In this document: piece after piece, positions 12,756 to 23,088 of the stretch
Layout of the letters: each line of letters starts with the position of its first letter
Position numbering within the stretch: position 1 is the stretch's first letter
From: Arachidicoccus soli
GTDB taxonomy: Bacteria > Bacteroidota > Bacteroidia > Chitinophagales > Chitinophagaceae
Assembly (NCBI RefSeq): GCF_003600625.1
Contig: NZ_CP032489.1
Location: 248,001-312,000, forward strand
Reading direction: 5' to 3'
Length of the DNA: 64,000 nucleotides
Notes under the pieces: model-generated
Database searches by the model: none
What the model saw: the letters and a program-made list of their open reading frames with translations, nothing else
What the model was told of the DNA's origin: nothing
Made by a program: the position numbers and the translations under genes

Positions 12756-15563
12756 TTGAAAAAGAGCAAAAGAATAACATGCTTCTGCATGGTTGTTGGT
12801 TTTATTGCATTGGTTTTACCATCCTATATTTTTGCAAGCGATAATACCAAAATAAAAATTACTGGTCAGGTTTTAGAAAACAACCAACCTATAAAGGGTG
12901 CCTCTATTGTTATTGTCGGAACGACTAAAGGTGCTATCTCTGAAACGGACGGGAGTTTTGTTTTAGAAGTGGAAAGGAGTAAAGCCTATAAACTCAAGGT
13001 TTATGCAATTGGTTATCAGCCGAAAGAAATAGAGTATATTCCGGAAAATGAAAGATCTCAAAATGATCTTACTGTAAGGTTAACACCTCAAGTAAATAGC
13101 TTAGCGGATGTGCGTGTGAAATCTAATGCACGTAAAGCCGGTAGTGTAAATGCTGTTTATCTGGCCCAGAAAAATAATTCAGGTATTTCTGATGGCATAT
13201 CAGCAGATGTAATAAAAAAATCTCCGGACAAGAATACGGGTGATGTCCTGAAACGAGTTAGTGGCGCTTCAATTCAAGATAACAAATTTGTTATTATCAG
13301 AGGGTTGAATGAGCGCTATAATACTGCAATGCTGAATAATGCCATATTGCCGAGTACCGAACCCGATAAACGTGCTTTTGCCTTTGATATTATCCCCGCA
13401 TCTATTGTTGATAATATTGTTATTTATAAATCGGCTACACCCGAATTGCCTGGTGATTTTGCAGGAGGTGCTATTAAAATTACTTCAAAAGAATTCCCTA
13501 CTACAAGGTTAAGTGAATTGTCTTTGTCAATTGGCTATAATAGCAATACAACTTTCAAAAAGTTTAATACCGACGGGGTAAAAGGGAAATATGATTTTCT
13601 GGGATTCTTGGATAATACACGGGCTATCCCTCAGGATTATAATCAAAATAAAAGCAATTTTAGCAACCTGTCAGCAGAAGAAAAAATAAAAATTACAAAA
13701 GAATTCCCGAATGATTTTGGCTATCATCAGGTTGCCAATAGTTTACCCAATTTGAGTATTGCTTATACGAATGGTAATACAAGGTTTTTGTCTGATTCAA
13801 AACGCTTGGGATATATATATTCCATAGGGTATGGTGTAAGTAGGCAAGTTGCTGACTGGACAGTGAAAAATTTTGATAATAATAAAAACATTCTTGATAG
13901 TATTCAAACAGAAGAGTTTACCCAAAAGTATAATTTGAATGCGCTAGTTAATTTTACTTATGCCTTTAATCCACGAAATAATATTTCTTGGAAAAATCTG
14001 TTCAACAATACATTTGCTTCTAGTGTAGGTAAGCGCAATGGCGCAACTTATGGTGGCGGAAACCCTTATTATATAAGTGCTCAAGGAAAGGTACAGCAAA
14101 ATGGCATTTTTAATTCTGTATTGGGTGGTAAGAATGAGTTGAATGAGGCGAATAAAATTGATTGGAATATCTCCTATTCACTTACGTATCGCAACGAACC
14201 CGATGAACGTATTTTGAACTTGGTTCAAAAAAATGACGGCTCATATTTTCGCAAAGTAAATAATGAAAATTCACCGGTAATACAAGATGCGGGTCGTGTA
14301 TATAGTAAGAATCATGAACATTTATTAGGCGCAACAGCCAACTATACTTTCAATTTTGATTTGCTTGGCCATACACAAGAATTAAAATTGGGCGCGGCAG
14401 AATATATCCGTTTTAAAAATGTGGAAATAAATGCATTGGGTTATGCTACTACTACTATTTATGGTGCGGAAGTGCCGGCACCAATAAATAACCCATTTGA
14501 TGTTTTCAATAAAGAAAATATTGATCAATATGGTTTAACTGTCGCGAATATTGGGAATAACTCTGTTTCTTACAAAGGCAATGCAAGAAATGATGCTGCT
14601 TATGCCATGTTAAATAATAAATTTTCAGATAAGCTGAAATTGGCTTGGGGCGCAAGATTAGAAAATTACGATCAAAAGGTTACACTCATCTCTGGACAAA
14701 CTGTCGCGCATAATACTAATTTGGATGTATTGCCATCCTGTGTGTTTACTTATGCTGTTAGCTCAAAATCCAATATTCGTTTAGGCGCCTCACAATCAGT
14801 AAATAGACCCGAATTTAGAGAATTGGTAGATAAAAATATTTATGATTACAGCACCGATTATATTTATAAGGGAAGCAGCGATTTAGTAAGAAGTAAAAAT
14901 ACGAATGCCGATTTGCGATACGAATATTTTCCAAGCTCAGGCGAAATTATTTCAATCAGCGTTTTCTACAAATATTTTAAAAACCCAATAGAGCAAATCA
15001 ATCAAGGTAACTCTGTACTTACTTATCAAAATGCACAAGAGGCAAAACTTATTGGTGGTGAATTGGAAATAAGAAAGAAGTTGGATTTTTTCAATAATGA
15101 TTTATTTAATCATCTCATTGCTTATGCGAACTTGTCGTATGTAGATGGCAATATAAAGCTGCAAGGCTTTAAGAGCAACAGCCTGATGCAGGGACAATCT
15201 CCCTACATTATCAATGCAGGGATAAATTATGCTAAAAATAATTTCTCTGTAAATATATTGTATAACCGCATTGGACCCCGCCTAGCATTTAGGGGGCAGG
15301 GACAAAATGGAATGAATATTTATGAGCGACCACGCGATGTTCTGGATGGACAAATAAGCAAAAAATTTTTGAAAAATAAAAGATTGGAATTGAAGCTAAC
15401 CATCAGTGATATTCTGGCACAGCCTATTGCTTGGTATAGCAAATTTGGTACAGATGTGAATAATCATTCAAAACGGTTCGGTTACAATAAATCTACCGAC
15501 GAAATTATAAGGCAATACCGTTTAGGAAGTACGTCTACATTATCTATTAAATATAACTTTTAA
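12756..15563 (+). CDS. TonB-dependent outer membrane receptor with carboxypeptidase-like domain
   Basis: A 935-aa outer membrane transporter. A signal peptide covers about residues 1-28, a CarboxypepD_reg-like beta-sandwich follows (KITGQVLENNQPIKGASIVIVGTT...), then a plug domain (SGISDGISADVIKKSPDKNTGDVLKRVSGAS... FVIIRGLNERY) and a C-terminal barrel ending in Phe (SIKYNF). The likely start is TTG at 12756, because the Lys-rich signal peptide begins immediately after it and no ATG fits. The next gene, 29 nt on, encodes a surface lipoprotein, so the pair probably works together. The ligand is unknown. It is not a classic SusC: no SusD follows. Confidence 0.9.
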   Translation: MKKSKRITCFCMVVGFIALVLPSYIFASDNTKIKITGQVLENNQPIKGASIVIVGTTKGAISETDGSFVLEVERSKAYKLKVYAIGYQPKEIEYIPENERSQNDLTVRLTPQVNSLADVRVKSNARKAGSVNAVYLAQKNNSGISDGISADVIKKSPDKNTGDVLKRVSGASIQDNKFVIIRGLNERYNTAMLNNAILPSTEPDKRAFAFDIIPASIVDNIVIYKSATPELPGDFAGGAIKITSKEFPTTRLSELSLSIGYNSNTTFKKFNTDGVKGKYDFLGFLDNTRAIPQDYNQNKSNFSNLSAEEKIKITKEFPNDFGYHQVANSLPNLSIAYTNGNTRFLSDSKRLGYIYSIGYGVSRQVADWTVKNFDNNKNILDSIQTEEFTQKYNLNALVNFTYAFNPRNNISWKNLFNNTFASSVGKRNGATYGGGNPYYISAQGKVQQNGIFNSVLGGKNELNEANKIDWNISYSLTYRNEPDERILNLVQKNDGSYFRKVNNENSPVIQDAGRVYSKNHEHLLGATANYTFNFDLLGHTQELKLGAAEYIRFKNVEINALGYATTTIYGAEVPAPINNPFDVFNKENIDQYGLTVANIGNNSVSYKGNARNDAAYAMLNNKFSDKLKLAWGARLENYDQKVTLISGQTVAHNTNLDVLPSCVFTYAVSSKSNIRLGASQSVNRPEFRELVDKNIYDYSTDYIYKGSSDLVRSKNTNADLRYEYFPSSGEIISISVFYKYFKNPIEQINQGNSVLTYQNAQEAKLIGGELEIRKKLDFFNNDLFNHLIAYANLSYVDGNIKLQGFKSNSLMQGQSPYIINAGINYAKNNFSVNILYNRIGPRLAFRGQGQNGMNIYERPRDVLDGQISKKFLKNKRLELKLTISDILAQPIAWYSKFGTDVNNHSKRFGYNKSTDEIIRQYRLGSTSTLSIKYNF

Positions 15564-15592
15564 AAATTTTTCTAAATCAAAAACAAAAACGA

Positions 15593-16984
15593 ATGAAATC
15601 TCTAAAATTTTTATCGGCAGCGACACTTGCAGCAGTAATGCTTGCATCGTGTAGTTCTAAAAACGCACCGACTACGCCGAAACCAGATCCGGGTAATAGT
15701 TCCACTGTGGATATTAAAGGCAATATCTCTTCTAATCAAACTTGGACAAAAGACAAAACGTATCGTTTGAGAGGCTATGTCTATGTAGAAAATGGTACGA
15801 CATTAACGATTGAACCAGGTACAAAAATAGTTTCAAATAAAGATTCAGCCGGGGTGTTGATTATTTATAAGGGAGCTAAATTAATGGCAAAAGGTACTGC
15901 TTCAAACCCGATTGTATTTACTTCTGCCGAAAAACAACCTGCTCCGGGTGATCTAGGAGGGGTCGTATTGGTTGGTAAAGCTACTGGCAATGGTAACCAT
16001 GGCGTTTTAGAAGGGGGTGTTGATGCGGCACATAGCGCATTTGGAGGCACTGATGATGCTGACAATAGTGGTGTTTTGCAGTATGTACGTATAGAATACG
16101 CGGGTAAAGCTGTTAATCCTGGTGATGAAGTGAATGGTCTATCTTTATATGCAGTGGGTAAAGGCACAACTATCGACCACATACAAGTAACAAGAGGTTT
16201 GGACGATGCGTATGAATTTTTTGGAGGTGCTGTTGAATGCAAATATCTAATTGCTTATAACTGCGCGGATGATGACTTTGATATGGATGACGGTTATCAT
16301 GGCAAAATTCAATTTGCGGTTTCTGTGAAAGATCCAAAATTTACAGATGCTAAAACAGGGGGAGATCTTTCAAATAATTTTGAAGTGGATAATACCAATG
16401 GTAAAATCTCCTATGCAACTACTCCTATTACACACCCTATTCTTTCAAACTTCACCGCTATCGGACCGAACAATGCAACCGGTACTTCTACTGATTATGG
16501 CTACAATATGCGCTTTAGAAGAGGTTCCCAGGTAGTACTTGCCAATTCAGTAGTTCTAGGAGGTCAAAAAGCAGGTTTAGTCGTTGAAAACGGCGAAACT
16601 CAAGTTGGCTACGCTGAGGGCAAAAGCATGTTTTATAATAGCTTGATGAATTCGGTTACAACTCCTTTCTATGCAAAAGATGGCGGAAAATTATATTCCG
16701 GCACAGTAAATTTGGATTCATTAACCAATGCTACTTTACAGACTTTAACGACTACAGGCTATAAAACACAATTATTGGCTTCAGCCGATGCTGCCGGCCT
16801 TACTGATCCTTTTAATAACGCAAAACCTAATCTAATACCAAAATCAGGTTCATTAGCTTTAAGTACTGCGGGCAAGTTTGATGTAAGTGATTTGAATAAT
16901 CAATTCTTTACCCACACTAGCTATGTAGGAGCTTTCGATGGTACCAACGATTGGACACAAGGTTGGACCGCTTGGAATATGTAG
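15593..16984 (+). CDS. Right-handed beta-helix-like surface lipoprotein
   Basis: A 463-aa lipoprotein: signal peptide with lipobox MLASC, lipidated Cys at residue 20, then a Pro/Thr-rich linker. The body has parallel-beta-helix-like repeats (TLTIEPGTKIVSNKDS, ANPIVFTSAEK-type turns, LQYVRIEYAGK) and an acidic DDDFDMDDGYHGK segment that could bind Ca2+. Such proteins are widely annotated as uncharacterised beta-helix lipoproteins in Bacteroidota and often pair with a TonB receptor of the type just upstream. I infer an outer-surface binding partner; no enzyme active site is visible. Confidence 0.78.
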   Translation: MKSLKFLSAATLAAVMLASCSSKNAPTTPKPDPGNSSTVDIKGNISSNQTWTKDKTYRLRGYVYVENGTTLTIEPGTKIVSNKDSAGVLIIYKGAKLMAKGTASNPIVFTSAEKQPAPGDLGGVVLVGKATGNGNHGVLEGGVDAAHSAFGGTDDADNSGVLQYVRIEYAGKAVNPGDEVNGLSLYAVGKGTTIDHIQVTRGLDDAYEFFGGAVECKYLIAYNCADDDFDMDDGYHGKIQFAVSVKDPKFTDAKTGGDLSNNFEVDNTNGKISYATTPITHPILSNFTAIGPNNATGTSTDYGYNMRFRRGSQVVLANSVVLGGQKAGLVVENGETQVGYAEGKSMFYNSLMNSVTTPFYAKDGGKLYSGTVNLDSLTNATLQTLTTTGYKTQLLASADAAGLTDPFNNAKPNLIPKSGSLALSTAGKFDVSDLNNQFFTHTSYVGAFDGTNDWTQGWTAWNM

Positions 16985-17115
16985 TTCTTTTTTCTCTTTT
17001 ATTTCGAGGTTGTTTCATTTCAATGAGGCAACCTCATTTTTGTGTAAGTAGGAGTTTAATAAAAACTAGCATATTTGTATTACTTTTACACCTTTTATTA
17101 TTATCCGATTTCGCT

Positions 17116-19209
17116 ATGATATTCAAAAAATTCTTCCGCCCTTTTTTATATTTATTAGGTTTGTATGTAGCGGTTTGTTTCTTGTTAAGAATACTACTTA
17201 TTTTTAATCCAATTGTTACCGGAGGTTTTTCCTTAGGTAGTATTTTAAAAATATTTTTCTTGGGATCAATATCAAACGCATTGGTTTTTATCGTTATAGG
17301 CGTTTTGTTTTGGTTATATTTATTATTTCTCTCTGATGGAAAATATAAAAAGCCCTTTGGTTATATTATCTTTGGATTGCTTTTATTGTTACTTATTTAC
17401 ATAAGTTTTTTTGATACTATTTTCAATCAGTATGGAGGTGTTGTCCCTACTTTAGCCATTACATTTGTTGGAATTAAGACTTTCTTGTTTGGGCTGCTTT
17501 TATTTTTACCAAAATATAGGAAAAAGATAAGGTTGGTTTTGTATTCAACAACAATATTTATTTTCGTTACTGCTATATTATTGAATGGCATAAGCGAGTT
17601 CTTCTTCTGGAATGAGTTTGGCGTTCGGTATAATTTTATTGCTGTAGATTATTTGATTTATACCAATGAAGTAATTGGAAATATTATGGAGTCTTACCCC
17701 GTTCTTCCTTTATTTACGGGCCTTGGCGTCGCTTCTTTGGGTGTAACTATATTTATTGTTTATAAAACAAAAGGTTATTTGAATCATCTCCCTTCTTTTT
17801 TTCAAAAAATAAAATTGGTTCTCCTGAATATCCTTGCAGTTTTGCTTGCTTTTTTTCTAATACCTGCATTGGCACATTTGCAAAATGCACAAAATATTTT
17901 TACTAATGAATTGCAGGCAGATGGACTTCACAAATTTTATGATGCTTTTTTGGATAATTCCTTGAACTATTTTAAATTTTATCCAACCATTAATCAACAA
18001 GCAGCTTTTCAAACTTTACAAAAACAAATCCCTGAAATTAAAGGAGAGAACACTTTACGGAACATTACAGATTCGCTCCCCGAAGAGCATAAAAATGTAG
18101 TATTAATAACAGTTGAAAGCCTGAGCGAAGAATTTTTATCTCATTATGGTAATAAGAATAATTTGACACCTTTCTTAGATTCTTTAGCTGATAAAAGTTT
18201 ATTCTTTACTAATTTATATGCTAATGGAAACCGCACTGTACGTGGATTAGAAGCACTTACGCTTTCTTTACCTCCGACTCCTGGAGAAAGTATTATTAAA
18301 AGAAAGGACAATAAAAATAAATTTAATATCGGAAACATTTTTAAACAGAGAGGTTATCAGGTCAAGTTTATGTATGGGGGATATAGTTATTTCGACAATA
18401 TGAAAGATTTTTTTGAAGGGAATGGGTATGATATTGTAGATAGGAGTAATTTTAAGCCAGATGAAATTACCTTCGCCAATGTTTGGGGTGTTTGCGACGA
18501 AGATATGGCTAACAAAGCCATTGAAACAATGAATGCAGAAGCTGCCGGTGGGAAACCTTTCTTCAATCATTGGATGACGGTAAGCAACCATCGTCCTTAT
18601 ACTTTTCCAAATGGTAAAATTGATATTCGCGGAGATGTCAAATCTCGGGATGGAGGCGTAAAATATACCGATTACGCTTTGCATAAATTTTTCTTAATGG
18701 CTGAAAAACAACCCTGGTTTAAGAATACTATTTTTATAATTGTAGCCGATCATTGCGCCTCCTCTGCCGGAAGAACTGCATTGCCAATGGATAAATATCG
18801 CATTCCGGCGATTGTATATTCTCCTAATTTTATCCAGCCGCAAGAAATAACAAAGCTTTGTTCCCAAATTGATATAATGCCCACCGTCTTAGGGTTGATG
18901 CATTTTACTTATTCCACAAAATTCTTTGGGCAGAACGTGTTAGATAGCGCTTATATCCCCCGGGCATTTATTGCCACTTATCAAGATTTGGGTTTTATAA
19001 GAGATAGTACGCTTACGGTACTTTCGCCTGTAAAACAGATACAGCAATATAGGCTCGTAAAAGAACCGATGGAAGGAGTACAACCTCAATTTCAATCTAT
19101 GTATAAAGAGATATTGTTGAGCAAGCCTGATGAAATCAGGAAAAATGAGACTATAAGTTTTTATCAAACGGCCTCTTGGCTCTTGCAGAATAAAGGTTAT
19201 CAGCAATAA
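17116..19209 (+). CDS. LTA synthase-like membrane sulfatase/phosphotransferase
   Basis: A 697-aa protein with five N-terminal membrane helices (about residues 10-32, 42-70, 80-100, 110-130, 140-160, plus further segments to about 250) and a sulfatase-fold catalytic domain facing the periplasm. The metal/nucleophile residues of the alkaline phosphatase superfamily are visible: Glu334 in TVESLS, the nucleophile Thr374 in GNRTVRG, and the Asp-His pair in VADHCAS. In Gram-positives this family polymerises lipoteichoic acid; in Bacteroidota the substrate is not settled and probably involves phosphoglycerol or phosphoethanolamine transfer. The ATG at 17116 is preferred: the longer frame overlaps the previous gene and adds an unlikely segment. 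Confidence 0.85.
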   Translation: MIFKKFFRPFLYLLGLYVAVCFLLRILLIFNPIVTGGFSLGSILKIFFLGSISNALVFIVIGVLFWLYLLFLSDGKYKKPFGYIIFGLLLLLLIYISFFDTIFNQYGGVVPTLAITFVGIKTFLFGLLLFLPKYRKKIRLVLYSTTIFIFVTAILLNGISEFFFWNEFGVRYNFIAVDYLIYTNEVIGNIMESYPVLPLFTGLGVASLGVTIFIVYKTKGYLNHLPSFFQKIKLVLLNILAVLLAFFLIPALAHLQNAQNIFTNELQADGLHKFYDAFLDNSLNYFKFYPTINQQAAFQTLQKQIPEIKGENTLRNITDSLPEEHKNVVLITVESLSEEFLSHYGNKNNLTPFLDSLADKSLFFTNLYANGNRTVRGLEALTLSLPPTPGESIIKRKDNKNKFNIGNIFKQRGYQVKFMYGGYSYFDNMKDFFEGNGYDIVDRSNFKPDEITFANVWGVCDEDMANKAIETMNAEAAGGKPFFNHWMTVSNHRPYTFPNGKIDIRGDVKSRDGGVKYTDYALHKFFLMAEKQPWFKNTIFIIVADHCASSAGRTALPMDKYRIPAIVYSPNFIQPQEITKLCSQIDIMPTVLGLMHFTYSTKFFGQNVLDSAYIPRAFIATYQDLGFIRDSTLTVLSPVKQIQQYRLVKEPMEGVQPQFQSMYKEILLSKPDEIRKNETISFYQTASWLLQNKGYQQ

Positions 19210-19265
19210 ATGTGGAAATACATTTTGGAGGAAGCTATTTTATTTTGTTTATTTGCATCCCAAAT

Positions 19266-19341
<76 letters not shown>

Positions 19342-19348
19342 AGTAATC

Positions 19349-19384
19349 AAGCAGTTATGAATTATTTTCATAGCTGCTTTTTTT
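19349..19384 (+). terminator. Terminator after tRNA-Lys, group II intron target
   Basis: AAGCAGTTATGAA pairs with TTCATAGCTGCTT around a short loop, followed by TTTTTTT. It lies just inside the island and now ends the tRNA-Lys transcript. The group II intron begins 3 nt after the T-run. Confidence 0.88.
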
Positions 19385-19387
19385 ATT

Positions 19388-21381
19388 GTGCGCCCGGCAT
19401 GGTGCATTTCTAGGGGATGAAAGATTCCTATTGGCCCGGTAAGGGGAACAATTAGCCGAACGGCAAAGGTGTCCCGGGTGACTGGGAATCTGAAGGAAGC
19501 CGCAGGCAAAGCGCTGACATGACGCACAGGAATCGTATGAGGCTGTCTATCTGGATGAGGAGGCAATTATCTCTAAAGTCCGATACTTACACGGGAAGGT
19601 AGGCAGTAAATACGGCATGTATAAGCGTGACAGAAATGCATCTTACCCGGGGAGATCTGATACCCCGTTTGCGGGAGGAGCACGCGGTATTCTACACCGG
19701 AACAACCCTGATGGCAACATCAGGCTAAGATATCAGAAGTCAGCAGAGGCCATAGTAAGCCCGAGACGAGCTATGCGACCGACGAAAAAGGAAACGCAGG
19801 AAGACTCACGGAAAGGACGAAGGGCCGAACTATTAACGAACGGATTAAAATCATCACTATGAATCAACAGTCAGAAGCAGAAAAGAAGGTGGAAAAATCT
19901 TCATCATCAAGGGATGTAAAACCTCCGGAAGAGGCAAGGGCCCTCGATGGTGCCGTTGCTGGTGACCGCATAGAGAAAGGAAGTAATCCCCCTGAACTCC
20001 GCTTAATTGACAAACTCCTAAACATTGATAACTTGAATGAAGCTTTCATTAAAGTCGTAGACAATAAAGGAGCTGCCGGAGTAGATGGGATGGAAGTAGG
20101 AGATCTAAAATTATTTCTAAGGAAAAATTGGCCGACAATAGAGCAGCAGCTGAAACAAGGAAAATACAAACCGCAGCCAGTCAAGAAGGTAGAGATACCC
20201 AAGCCAGACGGTGGTGTGCGCATGTTAGGTATTCCTACAGTATTAGACAGGTTTCTGCAACAAGCTCTATTGCAAGTCCTTACCCCAATCTGGGAGCCAA
20301 CCTTCTCGGACAATAGCTTCGGCTTTCGTCCGGGTCGCAAAGCGATCGATGCGGTAAAGCGAGCAAAAGGATATCAGGAAGAGGGATATCGGATTGTTAT
20401 CGACATGGACCTCTCAAAATTCTTCGATGAGATTCCTCACGATAGACTAATGAGCAAAATCATGCTAAAAACGCCGGGAGAACGAGAAATTCACAAACTC
20501 ATCCATGGATATTTAACTGCCGGAATGATGAAAGATGGACTAATTGAAGATCGATCAAAGGGCTCTCCACAAGGGTCCCCTTGTAGTCCACTCTTGTCTA
20601 ATATCGTGCTCGATGAACTAGACAAAGAATTGGAAAAACGTGGCCATCGATTTTGCCGTTATGCTGATGATGTTAATGTGTATGTGAAGACGAAAAGAGC
20701 AGGTGATAGGGCTGCCGCCTCCATTCAGAATTTTGTCGAGAAAAAGATGAAACTGAAAGTAAACAAGGAAAAGAGTAAGGTCGACAGACCGGTAAAACGG
20801 AAGTTTCTCGGTTTCTCCTTCTATTATAAGAAGGGAAAACAAATGGGTATTCGAGTTGCTCCTAAAAGCGTTACTCGTTTAAAGGAAACACTTAGAGACC
20901 TATTCCATCAAGGCCGTGGGCGTAGTTTACCTGGATTTATCCACAACGATCTTAATCCCGTTATACGAGGTTGGTTTAACTACTACCGTCCTGCAGATAT
21001 GAAATCCCTCAGCCAAGATTTGGACGAATGGATTCGACACCGCTTACGCAACATTCTTTGGCGACAATGGAAACGCAATTGGACAAGATTCTTGAACCTC
21101 CGTAAAGGTGGGCTATCCGAGGAGCATGCAGTTCGCTCTGCCTTTAATCAGCGTGGACCGTGGTTCAACTCCGGTGCCTCACACATGAATCTCGCATTTC
21201 CTAAGAAATATTTTGATGAGCTACGACTTTTTAGCTTCGTAGATGCCTATAAAGTCTACACAGCTTCTCAGGAAAGTAGTTCTCCAACGTAAAAGTTAAT
21301 AGAACCGCCGTATACGGAACCGTACGTACGGTGGTGTGGGAGGTCAGGTAGCGAAATAATCGCTACCTTCCTACCCCCTAT
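19388..21381 (+). mobile_element. Group II intron (class C-like), about 2.0 kb
   Basis: The 5' end GTGCG at 19,388 fits the GUGYG consensus. Structured, GC-richer RNA follows for about 470 nt, then the maturase gene. Domain V is visible at about 21,302-21,345 (AACCGCCGTATACGG... CCGTACGTACGGTGGTG) and domain VI follows, with hairpin GGTAGCG/CGCTACC and a bulged A at 21,373 eight nt before the 3' end AT at 21,381. Insertion directly after an intrinsic terminator is the habit of group IIC introns. Both boundaries are by motif, good to a few nt. Confidence 0.85.
19859..21292 (+). CDS. Group II intron reverse transcriptase/maturase
   Basis: A 477-aa intron-encoded protein that helps intron splicing and copies intron RNA into DNA during retrohoming. 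RT blocks are complete: LGIPTVLDRFLQQALLQVL, FGFRPGRKAIDAV, the SPQGSPCSPLLSNIVLDELD block, and the active-site box YADD in FCRYADDVNVYV at about residue 268. The maturase X domain follows (VIRGWFNYYR, DEWIRHRLRNILWRQWKR). No HNH endonuclease follows, typical of class C-like proteins. It is intact and starts at the ATG at 19,859 within the intron. Confidence 0.93.
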   Translation: MNQQSEAEKKVEKSSSSRDVKPPEEARALDGAVAGDRIEKGSNPPELRLIDKLLNIDNLNEAFIKVVDNKGAAGVDGMEVGDLKLFLRKNWPTIEQQLKQGKYKPQPVKKVEIPKPDGGVRMLGIPTVLDRFLQQALLQVLTPIWEPTFSDNSFGFRPGRKAIDAVKRAKGYQEEGYRIVIDMDLSKFFDEIPHDRLMSKIMLKTPGEREIHKLIHGYLTAGMMKDGLIEDRSKGSPQGSPCSPLLSNIVLDELDKELEKRGHRFCRYADDVNVYVKTKRAGDRAAASIQNFVEKKMKLKVNKEKSKVDRPVKRKFLGFSFYYKKGKQMGIRVAPKSVTRLKETLRDLFHQGRGRSLPGFIHNDLNPVIRGWFNYYRPADMKSLSQDLDEWIRHRLRNILWRQWKRNWTRFLNLRKGGLSEEHAVRSAFNQRGPWFNSGASHMNLAFPKKYFDELRLFSFVDAYKVYTASQESSSPT

Positions 21382-21785
21382 GATGAATCGAGGCTACAAT
21401 AAATATTTCTGTATAGCTGTAATTTATTACATAAATATAATCATTTTATCCCAAGATTAAAAAATACTGCCAATCAATCTCCTATAAACAGATGGGTTTT
21501 TCACCACTGCAATATTGTTTTCATATTATTTAAAAAAGTGACAATCGTATTCTCGATAAAACAGACTTCCAGTGGAGCTGCAAGTAGGAACAAACGTTTT
21601 GCCACCAAAAAATTATTAGACAGATTTAAATCTTGATTTATTAATTTTATCTTACCAGGTGAAGCGGACTCAGGCTCTGCGGGAGCGCAACTTGATAGGA
21701 ATAGCCTGGTCAACGGTAATATACCGGGCCGTCCTTTGAAAGTTTAAAGGGCGGCTTATATTATTGTTGCCATGCCTTAAAAAAC
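21382..21785. other. Non-coding stretch between intron and IS110 transposase
   Basis: No convincing gene. It contains a strong hairpin, GCCGTCCTTT/AAAGGGCGGC (21,728-21,755), just beyond the 3' end of the leftward transposase gene. A 70-codon open frame on the minus strand (21,501-21,713) has no recognisable features. Part of this stretch probably belongs to the IS110 element, possibly including a non-coding end, but I cannot place the element border. Confidence 0.4.
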
Positions 21786-22877
21786 TCATTCGCTTCCCTT
21801 ATTGCACATAATGGATGTGATATATGGCGTTTGGTGAATCATTACAAATCTGACCCTTGCAAGAAGTTTTTTGGCTATCTTTATGATAGCCTTATTCTTT
21901 TGCATTCTTTTGCAATAGTCCGAAAAGAATAGGGTCATCGCAGGGTCAATTCTAATAGCTATCCAGCTTGCCTCAATTAGGACATCCCTTAACTTGCTAT
22001 TGGACCGGTTTGTTATTGCTCCAATATTCTCATTTTCTCCGCTTGACTTTGTGTTAGGAATAAGGCCGATATATGATGCAAGATGATCAATCCCGTGGAA
22101 ACGATTAAAATTACCAATCTCAGTTAAAAACAGTAATGCGCCTATTTCTCCTATCCCAGGAACACTTCTAATAAGCGCTATTTGATTTTTATATCTATCC
22201 GACTTGGCCATCTGTCGCATTTCTTTTGTTGTTTTTAGAACGAGACCACGGGTGTTCTCATAACTTTCAACGAGCAGATCTAAGGCTTTTCTTGCCTCTT
22301 CTGTATTCATCTTAAGCTTCTTTAGTTTTTCAACATAATTCTTAGACCAATATACAATTCTTGTATTTTTGTCCAAACTGGGCGTCATTCCTTGGAAAAA
22401 GAGCATCTGTGATATTCTGTTTTTGCATCTAGTCTGATCTCTAACGAACTTCTTGTAACTACGCACAATACAGCGATCATCCTGTTGCTGTATGCTTGGA
22501 ATGTAAATAGGATTTAGTTGATTAGCGCTTAAGCTCTTAGCCAGCTTTCCACAGTCCACACGATCAGATTTTTGTTTTTTTTCTTTATCCATTGTTGGTA
22601 CATCCGCCGGATTAACAACGATACAGTCGATTCCCAGGCTAGTCATAATTCTTTGTGGGTAAAAACCACAAAAGCCAGCCTCATAAACTGCTTTATAATT
22701 TGCTCCTGGATAAAGCCTGTTTAGTGTAGAATTGAGATCCATTGGGTAAGGCCCTTGTGAGAAGCGTTTAAGGATTCTGTTTTCCATGGATAGGCACACG
22801 CTCCATGAGATTTTGTGAACATCAATTCCGCAAAAAATTGTTTTGCCGGTAAAATCTAAAGCCTTAACTTGTTGCAT
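21786..22877 (-). CDS. IS110-family transposase (DEDD)
   Basis: A 363-aa transposase of the IS110 group, which recombines DNA using an element-encoded bridge RNA rather than terminal inverted repeats. The N-terminal RuvC-like DEDD domain shows CGIDVHK (first Asp), VYEAGFCGF (Glu), and VVNPADVP followed by SDRVDCGKLA (Asp residues). The C-terminal Transposase_20 domain has the SVPGIGEIGALLFLTEIG segment and the conserved Ser region SNSKLRDVLIEASW. It looks intact. Element ends are not visible because family members lack clear terminal repeats. The flanks 22,878-22,990 and 21,382-21,785 are the places to look for the bridge RNA. Confidence 0.92.
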   Translation of the reverse strand: MQQVKALDFTGKTIFCGIDVHKISWSVCLSMENRILKRFSQGPYPMDLNSTLNRLYPGANYKAVYEAGFCGFYPQRIMTSLGIDCIVVNPADVPTMDKEKKQKSDRVDCGKLAKSLSANQLNPIYIPSIQQQDDRCIVRSYKKFVRDQTRCKNRISQMLFFQGMTPSLDKNTRIVYWSKNYVEKLKKLKMNTEEARKALDLLVESYENTRGLVLKTTKEMRQMAKSDRYKNQIALIRSVPGIGEIGALLFLTEIGNFNRFHGIDHLASYIGLIPNTKSSGENENIGAITNRSNSKLRDVLIEASWIAIRIDPAMTLFFSDYCKRMQKNKAIIKIAKKLLARVRFVMIHQTPYITSIMCNKGSE

Positions 22878-22999
22878 AGTTTCTGTTTTTAAGTTTATTT
22901 AAATTGGTTCGCACCTTTAAATTACAACTTTTAGCAGAAACTCTTTTTTGCCTAATTAACAGCCCGATTTTCAGGGTAGATTTATACATACAATCTCTA

Positions 23000-23020
23000 T
23001 TGATACATCATTTGATACAT
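23000..23020 (+). repeat. Left arm-type tandem repeat, 2x TTGATACAT
   Basis: Two copies of TTGATACAT start 12 bp apart (23,000 and 23,012). The same 21-nt block, same orientation, occurs at 53,782-53,802 before the integrase gene. The spacing and presence at both island ends suggest integrase arm-type binding sites. Confidence 0.65.
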
Positions 23021-23088
23021 CCTCTGTAAAATTGACATCTCAGTAAATTTTAACAGTCGATTTCTTAACTTTATTGCAGATTAAAAAA

